Below, one piece after another: positions 23,893 to 33,751 of a DNA stretch of 64,000 bases. Position 1 is the stretch's first letter; every line of letters begins with the position of its first letter. The position numbers were made by a program, and so were the translations under genes. Source of the DNA: Hansfordia pulvinata (Eukaryota; Ascomycota; Sordariomycetes; Xylariales); assembly GCA_006538405.1 (NCBI GenBank), contig BJKQ01000008.1:2232001-2296000 (forward strand), given 5' to 3'. The notes below the pieces were generated by a model. The model made no database searches and had not been told where the DNA came from. It saw only the letters and a program-made list of their open reading frames with translations.

Positions 23893-24518
23893 CCAGACGT
23901 GACGGGCAAGTCATAGTGGGTGCTGGATCAAGTAAGGCTGGGAGTCGGCGTTGTGGGGTGAGAAGCAAAAGCCAGACATTGATTAGCGGAGCAGAGCCGG
24001 GGCCGGATGGCGGGGATTCCGTTCGGCCTGTGCTGGTGACCGTAGTGCTGGCTGTGTAAAAGGCATATAGGTGTATGGGGATAAGGTTGTATCTACAGAT
24101 GTGAGTGGGAAGAGAGAGTACTCCTCTCACGTGGAGCGTCCAGCAAAACGACAAATCATGCCACCGTGAACGTAGGCCGAGGATATGCTAAAGGTGAGCT
24201 GGACAGGAGCGAATCAAACCCCTTACCCCTTCTAATGTGCAATACACCGTCACGGACTCCAGAGTCGGATCTCGGGAAATGTGTAGCGTGGAATAGTGAC
24301 AGAAAAGGCTGTGGCCGCCATCCTGCCCGTCTCATCAAGCATCTGGCTCTATCAGTCGCGTATGCGTCTATCTCCTTTCCCTCCCGAGCGCCCAACGCTC
24401 GCCAACACCCCCAGTTCGTTGCCATGTTCCCCTCCAGCTTTCCCCCCTTTGTCTTCACTTCTGTCTGCCTCAAAAGCTGGGCAGTCTGCTCTCGCTTGCT
24501 TCACCCCAGCCCTGTGTA
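23893..24518. other. Convergent intergenic region (shared 3' flanks)
   Basis: 626 bases between the stop codons of two convergent genes. It should hold both 3' untranslated regions; I see no other feature. Confidence 0.6.
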
Positions 24519-26945
24519 TCACGCCTCATGTCCCGCGTCGGCAAGCACCCGTGCCATCTCGTCCCGCACGTCGAAGCCGTAGAAGAACCGGCGCACGGGC
24601 GCGCTGAAGGGGGGCGCGTGAGGCGCGAAGAGTGGGCGAGGAACAGCAGCGGCGCCGCGATCGTCGATGATCATGGCTTCTTCTCCCCCCTCCTCGTCCT
24701 CCTCATCCTCCTCCTCCTCTGCCCCCGCCCCATCTCGAACCCCCAACCCGGTCGTGAAAGAGGAGCGGCCGTAGTGCACCTCTTCGGCCCGCAGCCGAGC
24801 CGCGCACAAGCAGTCCGAGCCGCTGCCGCGTTCTCGCCCTTCTGCCTCTTTTCCCCCTTCCTTGTTATTGACCCGCCCACGCGCATCGTCCGCGCTCGCT
24901 GCTGGAGCCCCGCAGCCCCGCCGACGCGGTCTCCCCCAGGCAGCGCGGCCTCGCTGAGGAGCTGGGCGACGTGTGCGTGGCGCGCGATGGCGGCGGTGAA
25001 GAGGGGCAGGAGGAGGGGTACCCTTTCTGCTGCGGGTTCGTCATCGTCGTCATCATCGTCGTCATCATCGTCGTCGTCGTCATCAAAATCGTTGTTCTCG
25101 TGGAGACTGCTGACTATCTTGTCAGGGTCGCTGCTTCCGTGGCAGCTGGGCGTGGCGGTGGCACTGGAATCATCGGCGGTCGGGTCGCGGCAGGGCTTGC
25201 GAGTGCTGGAGAACAGGACCTCGAGGGCCGCGGCCTCTTCGAGCGCGAGGACGGCGCCTTGGGCTGTGTCGTGTGGGATGGGTTAGCTTACACTTCTTGT
25301 GGTGAAGACTTATTGGCGCATACGACGCCTTTTGAGCCAATGGATCGTGGGAAGAGTGGCAGTGTGCGAAGAAGGGGTATGAATGGGCCCGCAAAGTAGA
25401 TTTCCAAAAACGACATAGAGGGCTGGCAAAGAAGTTGGGTCCGGGGCTAATATCAGGAGATGGCTGCGAGGATAGAGAAAGATGACTTGCCGTGCGTGGG
25501 TAACAAGGTGTACGCAGCATCGCCGACGACGACGGCGCGCCCGCGATGGCACCAGCGCAGCGGCTCGCGCCGCGCAAAGTCGTGACGGGAAAGCATCGGC
25601 GCCTTCCCGCCACCCCGGCAGCCGAGCACCAGCGCTGCCAGCGCTGGATGGTAGGTAGACAGCAGGCGGGCGACTGTGGCGCGATTCGGACCGGGTTCTG
25701 CTGCTGCTGCATCTTCTGCGTTCTGTCCCGGACATTCTGTAAGACGATCTTCGCCGTGTCCGTTCCCGTTGATCCTTGGGGCAGGGCTGACAGTTTTGCT
25801 GGGTTGCCGCCGCAACGACGAGAGCGGCGACGACGCCGGGGAGCTTGGCGAAGCCGCGGGCGTAGCGGCCCTGCATCGGACAGACACGTTGAGAAACTCG
25901 CCCCCACGGCACGGATAGGCGACCATGATGAAGCCGCGGGGGATGTCGACGGCGATGAGTTTGGAGGAGCGGAGATCGAGCGCCGCCCCGGAGGCGACGA
26001 CATCCGCCATCGGAATCAGGCTGCGGTAGGCCGTCTCGCCTTGAGTCTCGCGCCGGTCTCCGTGTCCGGTAATCTTGGAGAGAAACCTGGACTGTCCAGG
26101 GCACTTAGTATTGGCCGTTGCCGGAGTATCGTTGGATATTGGAGAGTGGGAAAAGGGGTGGATAGGGGGGGGGGGGGGGTTGGCCCACCGTACGCTTTCA
26201 ATACCAAGTCGGAGAGGATTCGAGGAGCAAAGAACAGGGAAATCAGGAAATGAGACATACCCGAACACCATCCGCAATGACCACCAGGTCTTTCCGGACC
26301 ATCTCGCCGTCTGCAAGTTCCAGTGTCCCGCCTTCGCAGTTCAGATCTACGACGGCGCGTCCGGTCGACATGACTGCGCTGCCCTCGCCGTCCCTGGTTC
26401 CGGCGTGCCCTCTTCGTTTCTTCTGTTTGCAGCAGATGTCTTCCAAATTTTCCCCTGACGGTCTTAAAAACAGCCGCAAGAGCTCCCGGCGCAGATCCTC
26501 GCGATGGTAGAACCACATGTCTTCGCCGAACTCGCGACCTAGACCCGACAGGTCCTCGGGCGGTTTGAGGAGATTGAGCGAGGACGCGTCGGCCACGGCC
26601 AGGGAGTCAGCCCGCACGCCGCGTGCACGCGACCGATCAAAGCCCCAGGACGCGAGCACGCGCCCGCCGTTGGGCGTGATGGTTATGGCAAAGCCTGAGT
26701 CGTCCCCCCCACCGCCGTCGCTTGCGGCGGATTTCTCAAAGACCTGCCGTGAGCTCGCGCGGGTCAGACCTTGGGGATGTACGGCCTCGTCCAATGATGG
26801 AGGTAGGGATCTCAAGGGAAAGGGGGGGGGGTGCTTTCTTGGCAAGGTGTCTGCTTACCTCGACGTCGGCGCCGCATCGTCGCAAGGCTATGGCGGCGCT
26901 TAGACCGGCTATGCCAGCGCCGACCACGCCGACCTTGAAAGGCAT
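24519..26945 (-). CDS. FAD-dependent monooxygenase (PHBH-type FAD_binding_3 family), 5 predicted exons
   Basis: Exons 26945-26859, 26743-26261, 26091-25491, 25263-24881 and 24779-24519 give 604 residues. Three signature motifs are visible: GAGIAG near residue 9 (dinucleotide fold), IADGVR ending at 190 (the DG motif), and GDAAYTLLPTHAQGA from 380 (ribityl-binding GD motif). Family role: NAD(P)H-dependent hydroxylation of aromatic or similar substrates; the substrate is not deducible. The third intron (25490-25264, 227 bases) uses a GC donor (G|GCAAGT), and joining there restores the conserved THAQGA. After about residue 455 comes a run of 15 Asp followed by VPLLLPLFTAAIA. The last intron (24880-24780) is my weakest call: the C-terminal block RFFYGFDVRDEMARVL lies in another frame, so an intron with a weak GTGGGC donor, or a frameshift, is needed. 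Without it translation stops at 24671. Main family call firm, C-terminus tentative. Confidence 0.82.
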
Positions 26946-27931
26946 CTGTCTTCAAGGGTGAAACGATTTCTACTCCTCTCTTAGAGGCGGTGCATACGCG
27001 TTTCTTCCGACAACAGGCTGGTGGTTTCGCAAATCATCTCGACGGAAATCTGCTGTGTTAATACGGCGGCTGTTGCAGTATCGGCGTCGGGAATTGAAGG
27101 AAATGCCCACCCCGTTTTCGACTATGTCGGCCGACGGATGATCAGATCGCTTAGGGCGCAAGAATGCCCATGTGGCAACGAATTCGCTTCCGCGGCGGCG
27201 GTATCGAGAGGCTGGTGGAATTTTATCGCGAATAGGCGCAGTCGACCCGACGGTGTAACGTGAAGAACAGCCTCTTCGGGTGTAGGGTCCGAGGTCGAGG
27301 GGGAGGACGGCTTCTTTTCTGAACCCAGAGTCTCAAGTTGCTAAAGTCGTCGGCTAAGCCTCGCAAGCTTGGCGGACCGCGGACATTGATGCCCTCTGCC
27401 CGTTGCGCTGTTTTGCATCCTTGTGGAACCACGGCTTCTCGAGGCTCTTGCAAGGTGGTACAAGTCTCCAGAGCCACGCGCGGTGCCGCCCGCGATCGGA
27501 TAATAACCAGCCGGGTCTGGGACTTGGCTGACACGTTTTCCCTCTACCTGTGACGGATGCCGGAGGCCGAGTCCAGGACGGGAGCCGCCGATTCGCCTCA
27601 ATCTTTCAATCTGAACCTCGGGGCCAGCCGGGAATGGCGGTGCAAGCTATGCGATAAGGGGGGGGCTTCGGAGGCGAAGCCGAGCGACAAGACAGCCGTC
27701 TATTGTGACACTACTGAGGTCTGTCGGATTTGAGGCAACACCATGGGGTTGACTGGAACTCCTCGTGTCTCCCATGGGCCACCAAGTTTGATCTATTGGG
27801 CCGGTGCTGAACAGCATAAAGAAGGAAATCAGTCAAAACAAAGACACCCAAAGTGACGCCTGACACCACGCGATCAACCAATACACATTGCCGTCCCCGT
27901 GTCCCACTGCGGACACCACCCCGCCTCGGTC
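26946..27931. other. Intergenic region upstream of the FAD monooxygenase
   Basis: 986 bases between two tandem minus-strand genes: the F-box/LRR stop on the right and the monooxygenase start on the left. It must carry the monooxygenase promoter and the 3' end of the F-box gene. No coding frame or clear motif was seen. Confidence 0.5.
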
Positions 27932-29923
27932 CTACATGACAGCGCACGAATCCGCGATCGTCCGCGCACGCCGTCGACCTTCAGGAAGGCCCTGCTCCAA
28001 GAGGATCACATGCTGTGCTTCCCGGGCCCGCCGCCTTCGACGCCGCACATGTGCGCCCGGCGCACCAGCTTCGTCCACCGCCCACATGTAGTCTACCCAC
28101 TTGCATGCGAGCCGTTCGGCCGAGGCAAAGTCGCCCCGTAGCACTCGCGCCGTGTGCTGATCAACAGCCGGCTGCCAGTTGTAGTAGCATTTGAGGCCGA
28201 TGATCTCCGTCGGACTGGCGAAGGCGCCACATCGCTTGCGCTTTTCGGTATTCACCGAGAAAACCTCACGAACGCCCGCCCAGCTCAACAGCGCGCAGTC
28301 GTAGACAACCAAGCTGAGCCCAACCTTGACCTTGGGCGAGCTGGGGATGGCGATTGCGTTCTCGCGCGCTCTGACCATCTCTGCGGCTTCGACAAGGACG
28401 AGATTCCCAATTCGTGTATTGTCCATTTCAACGCTCCTCAAATTGGTGCAGGCCTTCATGACGGGCACCATCCCAGGATCGCCGATGCGCTCGCAATAGC
28501 TCACCGACAGATGTTTGAGCCGCGGCGCACAGGGAGCCTTCGCCAACACTTCCGAGAAGAGGTTGTCGGTGAGGTCTTTCAGTTCTTCCAGTTCGAGGTG
28601 CGTTAGGTTGGGGGTTGACTGCAGGATTGGAGTAAGAGACGCGTCCGTCAATTTCGTGCAGCAGTTGAGCTGCAATCCCTCAAGACTAGGAACGAGTCCG
28701 GCGAGCGCCATAACCCCAGAGTCTGTGAGCTGATTGCAGCGGCTGACATCTAGGTGGCGAAGTTTTCTGCAAGTGACCACGGGCTGCTCTGTCAAGACAT
28801 CGATCTTGGGGTTTCTGCCATGGATGATTGCCTTGAGCGCCTCGTCTGTCAGCTCCAAGCAGCCACTAAGCACGAGGCGCTCCAGATTGTTTGTCTCAAA
28901 GATTGACTGCGCCACGCTGAGATTATTGAAGCCTTTGATCTCCCCAGCTCTGACATCCCGTAGCTTGGGGCATCCGCGGACTACTGTCCTGATGCCGCGC
29001 GCATCCATTTTTTTGCACCAAGAGACATTGAGAACCTCTAGATGTGGACAGTGCTGCGAGATGAGCTGGCAAGCCTCGTTTGTGACCGCCTCGGAGGTCG
29101 TAAGGTTGAGTCGAGTCAGCTTCGTATTACCTCGGATGATGTCGTGCAGTGTGTTCGTGGGGAAGTGTCGGCATCCTTCCAGTGAGAGGTTGACCATGTT
29201 ATTGCAGCGTTTGATCAGGGCATGCCCTGTCTTTTCGTAATGGGAATCCAGGAAGCCACGCAAGTTGATATCTTGAATGAAAGGCCCTGCCATTGCAATG
29301 ATCTTGGCCAGGGAGTCGACCGGTATGACAGTGTGGAAGTCGCTGGCGTTGAAGCGGGTCCACAGCTGACCATCGAAGCACAGGTTGTAGAATTCCTTGC
29401 TTGTACGTGACGTCCGAACCAAATCTCGAGGTGGAAGCGTTGAGAGAACACCCAGACAAACTTCTCGAGGCAGCTCCTCCCAACACTGCCCGAGAGACTT
29501 GCGCACCGGTCCCGTTGCAGATCGAGTCGCAGTCCAAGAAGGCGGCAAGTTGGCAGATGCTGGAGTCGAGCACAGCGCACTGCCGTATCGTGGAATGGAA
29601 GGTCCGATTTCAGGAAAGTATTCTTCCTCAGAACCGGCAGAAGCGTAGCCCGGGGTGAGGAAACCAGAAATGCGGTAGCCCACCGGCGGAGCTGAAGTCA
29701 CGCTGACACAGGAAAGTGCGGCTCGATGCTTGTAAGGCCCACTTGAAGAAGTCCTGTCTGGGCGTACGATCGAGGGTAGGGAAGAAATCCGTTCAATACC
29801 ACGCAACACTTTCTCTCGACGCCTTGTCTTGGCGGGCACTTCGTCGGCTGGAAGCGATTCTGAGGATGGGGCAAGAGGCGAAGATGCACCGCTGGTACAT
29901 GAAGGTGTGTGGAAGGCGCTCAT
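27932..29923 (-). CDS. F-box and leucine-rich-repeat protein (predicted SCF substrate adaptor)
   Basis: A single uninterrupted frame of 663 residues. Residues 1-140 are Ser/Pro-rich and probably disordered. An F-box is visible at about 146-192 (CWEELPREVCLGVL, then LPPRDLVRTSRTSKEFYNL and LWTRF). From about 210 to 530 there are roughly ten leucine-rich repeats of the cysteine-containing type (e.g. LVLSGCLELTDEAL, LDVSRCNQLTDSG, LQLNCCTKLTDASL). This order is that of FBXL-type adaptors, which bind Skp1 through the F-box and substrate through the LRR arc in SCF ubiquitin ligases; the substrate is unknown. A conserved-looking region (CYYNWQPAVDQHTARVLRG) follows and the last 45 residues are strongly basic (HVRRRRRRAREAQ). 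There is no sign of an intron. The start is the first ATG of the frame; a later Met could be used since the N-terminus is low-complexity. Confidence 0.9.
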   Translation of the reverse strand: MSAFHTPSCTSGASSPLAPSSESLPADEVPAKTRRREKVLRGIERISSLPSIVRPDRTSSSGPYKHRAALSCVSVTSAPPVGYRISGFLTPGYASAGSEEEYFPEIGPSIPRYGSALCSTPASANLPPSWTATRSATGPVRKSLGQCWEELPREVCLGVLSTLPPRDLVRTSRTSKEFYNLCFDGQLWTRFNASDFHTVIPVDSLAKIIAMAGPFIQDINLRGFLDSHYEKTGHALIKRCNNMVNLSLEGCRHFPTNTLHDIIRGNTKLTRLNLTTSEAVTNEACQLISQHCPHLEVLNVSWCKKMDARGIRTVVRGCPKLRDVRAGEIKGFNNLSVAQSIFETNNLERLVLSGCLELTDEALKAIIHGRNPKIDVLTEQPVVTCRKLRHLDVSRCNQLTDSGVMALAGLVPSLEGLQLNCCTKLTDASLTPILQSTPNLTHLELEELKDLTDNLFSEVLAKAPCAPRLKHLSVSYCERIGDPGMVPVMKACTNLRSVEMDNTRIGNLVLVEAAEMVRARENAIAIPSSPKVKVGLSLVVYDCALLSWAGVREVFSVNTEKRKRCGAFASPTEIIGLKCYYNWQPAVDQHTARVLRGDFASAERLACKWVDYMWAVDEAGAPGAHVRRRRRRAREAQHVILLEQGLPEGRRRARTIADSCAVM

Positions 29924-32900
29924 CTTGACGTCTGATCGACGGATCTTTCAGCAAAGACCGGCGAGTTGGGAGGAGGATCGGATCGAAAGAGAGCCCCACG
30001 AGGCCCCCGGGTGGCAGAAGAAACTGGAGCAAAGCAATTGTCGTGAGGACTGCCAGCGTAGAAGAGCAGACCTGTATTGAGGAAGGGGAGGGAAACAGGC
30101 TTGAAAGGTAGCCCAGGATCAATAGCCCGACGGTGACTGGATTGGCTGTCGACCGATCTGAAAATGATATTCTCGGGACTGCTGCCAGGTCTTGGACGAC
30201 CAGAACCCCGACAAATGAATGTGGAACGGACCAACAATGAAGGCCGCGCAAAGAGCGAGAGAGCCTGGCCCGGAAATCCGCCAGAGATCAAATGTGGAAG
30301 TGGAAAAGAAGAAAAGCTGTCCTGAATATTTGTGCAGATCTAGTTGTCGGGCGCACTGACTGCCAGACCTGTCGAAATATTCTAAAGAGGGCTACTGTCA
30401 GCTACTTCGGGATAGTTGACTCGCGCCAGCAAAGTGTAATGCCATAGCGGCGGCAATGATCTGGGGTTTGGACTAACGAGGTAGGGAAGTGTCCGCCTTA
30501 CCTTGTTATTCTATGTGTAGATGGACGTGGCCAGGGCCGACGTATCGGGGAACCAGATCCGATCTAAATGGTATGTACAATGGCCTTGATGCCCACGCTT
30601 CAGACCGAGAGGCGAAGATGAGCAAAGTCTTGGTAGCTGGCAACAGGAAGACGAAGCTGGGGCAATTGGTGTAGCAGATTAGGGTCACGGCGGACTCGCG
30701 AGATAGAAGTAACAGCCAGCGGGAGATGGTCGTTTATAGCATGGATAGGCAGGGGAGGGAGGAAGCGGACGACGTGAACAGCGGCGGCGGGAGAGGCGGA
30801 GCGGATGACCCAATGTCTCAGGCCGACGCAGCTGTTGAGAGGCGGCTCGAGGGTGGGCTCGAATGGTGGGTGGCCGGGATAGCGAATGATCTATACCCGG
30901 CAGATGGCGGGGGTGGAGGGACAAGTCGGTATGGAGCCGTGGATAAGAAACAGCAGGTCGGCGGGTAGGTGAGGCAGGAAGTCGGCACAGCTGGCGATCT
31001 ACGACGAGGACAACGGAAGAAGTTGGGCGAGTTAAGCTGTGGGAGGACGAAGCGAGGCGAGCCGAGTCAGTTGCAGACAAACTGTCTCGCGGCCGGTTGG
31101 CCGTGTCTGCTTGGCTACTCGGACGTACCTACCTACCACCTACATACATGTACGTTGAAGGTTCAAGCAGCACCCGGGGGGAAGCACTCAATGCCGCAGT
31201 GTACATGGCGACGGATGTACCGTGTTTTACCGGCAGGTCGGGCGGGTGGAGGAGCGGTGCTGTCAAGGCTGCTCGGATCTACACGGCGGCGAGCCGATGC
31301 TGCGGGCACGTCCAGAGTACTCGCAAGCAGCCGGTACTCGCGCGTGTCGGGGCAGGGGCCAGCGCGGGGCGTCTGGGAGGCCGTCGTTGGTGGGGGTGGG
31401 AAGGGACGGATACATTCGACCGGCGGGGAAGAGATGTCCCAGTGCCATGGATTGCGTTGGATGTTTGGGTGCGCGTGCGGGTACAGATGCTTGCAGGGCC
31501 ATGGATGGCGTGGAAGTGCCAGCAGGCGCAACCATGTCTGGCCCCGGCCGCGGCTGCCGCTGAGGTCCGGCACAGCGGGAGGTGCAGCGCCGCCGTCGGG
31601 CAGCGGCAAACGGGCAGCAGGCACGACACACAGTGGAATGCACGCAGGTGCACTGGACGGCTGCCTCTGTACCTGTATCTGTGTCTAGGTACCACCCGCT
31701 AATGAATTACCGGCAGGGCTTATGTTCATTGAAGTTGCGGATGGATGACGACCCGGGTATTTCTGTGAGCCACCACGCTGTCGGTACCAAGGAGATACAC
31801 GCCGCGCGGCGAGGGCATCGACATGGAGTGGACATCGAGGTCCGTGGCGGGCGGGCTCGGCGCGGCGTCTTCACCCAGTACATCCCCCGTGCCCCCACCA
31901 CCCAAGACGCTGCCACCTCCGTATCCGCGGAGCAGTGGCACCCACCACCTACTCGTGCCTCAGGCCTGCCTCCACGCCCGCCGCCGCCCGCCCCGCACGT
32001 TAGCCTCAATGGCGCCCGCCTCGTCGGCCAGCCCAACCCACCCACCACCGACCGACCTGCGGACGATTCATCACTGTCTCTCCCCTCCTCGCAGCTTCGT
32101 CGACAGCTCACTTGACCGCCGACGCTGTTCTGCATCAAGCACGCAAACTCACCTGTCTCTGTCGGCGCTGTCTACCACCCCGTTCCTTATCAGCAAGTTG
32201 GAGCACCCCGGCATCGTGGTCCGTCATCAGACACCTCGCCATAACACCACCTGATCATGCGCTGTGCCATGCCTCGGCCGCCCGCGTCCCATTCCGTGTC
32301 ACGCTCGCACACTTCCTCAACCACACTTCCTCAACGCCTGAAGGCCCGGGCCTCGCTCGATTCGCTGGTCTGGCCGGTGCGTCCCACCCAACCCATCCAA
32401 CTGGTCCCCGTCCAGGGCCCGGCTCCCGGTGAGCGATTTGCAGACACGCCACAGAGACGCGCCTTGGAAGCTGGTCCCCATCGCAGCCCGTCGGCTTGGT
32501 TTCCAAGAAACGAAGACCGGCCATCGCCTTGCCGTCCCGAGCTAGGCACGCCATGCACCGCGATGGAGTCGGCTGGACCCTGCGTACAGCCACTCGCACA
32601 ACCAAGCCCGGCCTCGACCTGGTGGAGCCCGCTTGCCCGGCCCTGGTCATCCATCTGCGACGCCACTCGTGTCTGGCTCACTCACGACGATCGCTCTGTG
32701 TGCTGGGCCGGGCTTCAAAAAGCCACGAGCGAGTAAAGGACGAAGCGACCCCGCCCACCGAGCCGGGGGGAGCCTGCCGACGCGCTCGCAAACCGAAACT
32801 ACTGACTGTGTTGCCGCATGCCTGTGCGCCGATGGCGAGCGGTGTTAGTCGTGTTTTTCGGTTCGACTCAAGCACCTGCGCAAGTCTTCCCACCTTCCCC

Positions 32901-33751
32901 GCTGTAGTCCGGGCAGCGACCGCGGGGAGCAGGCCGCAGAGTCAGGTCCTGCTTGGCACTCGACCAGCCGGACCGGCTCGCCGTGTGTCTGCCCCCGGCG
33001 GACGCCCGTCCTCGGGCTCCTTGATGTTTTGCCGGCCGGGGATCAGTGCAAGACGGCCGATGCACAAATGCTCCTTACTTCTTCTCGTGCAAACAACTTC
33101 GGACGGCACCGCATGACGACTCTGCTGACTACCCAGCTCGCAGGCATTAACGGTCCCCTTGGCCGAGAAGGCGCTTCCCGATTGGCCGAGCACTGGCACA
33201 GCGCGGCAAACGAACATGGGTGAGCGATAAGCTTCATGATCGCCTGACTCGTGGTCACCCAGGTACCCACTTGAACACACTGCGTGCACTCGTAATCGCA
33301 CTCTACAAGCACCTTCTGCCCTCTCGACTGGACCGCCATCATCGCACACGTGGTGAAGCAGCCACGCAGCTCACGAGCCCGCTATCGATGGGAAACCCTA
33401 GCATGAACGGCGCCGTGTGAATGCAGAGCGTCCCCGCAAAGATTCGCAACACGAGCCCCATCACGAACGCAAACCGAATAAGGCCGATGTCTCGGTTTAG
33501 TACGCCAGAAAGCCTCTTTGAGCCGCTCGCCATACATCTGGCCGCATTATGCTTCAATTCAGTGCTATTCCCGAGACGAACTTGGTACACGATCAGTCGC
33601 CACAAACACGTTGAGCTGGCTACCATAACAAAAAGACTACACAAGAAAACACCTCAAACGCCGACTATTGGACACGAGGCATTGTACCAACACCATAGAC
33701 CCGAGAGCTCTGGACGCCCAGTCAGCCTCTAATGCTTCCGCTTTGGGATGA
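29924..33751. other. Intergenic region, F-box gene promoter side (no supported gene)
   Basis: 3.8 kb between the start of the F-box gene and the end of the Ca2+/H+ exchanger, both on the minus strand. The part nearest 29924 should be the promoter and leader of the F-box gene. Many short open frames overlap on both strands, none with recognisable domains. No octamer-family motifs were seen here. Confidence 0.5.

Noticed and set aside
15449..26945. A lipid-metabolism gene cluster (elongase, fatty alcohol oxidase, monooxygenase)
   Set aside because: The elongase is 4.5 kb away and divergent, the monooxygenase substrate is unknown, and no shared regulatory motif was found; proximity alone is not enough.
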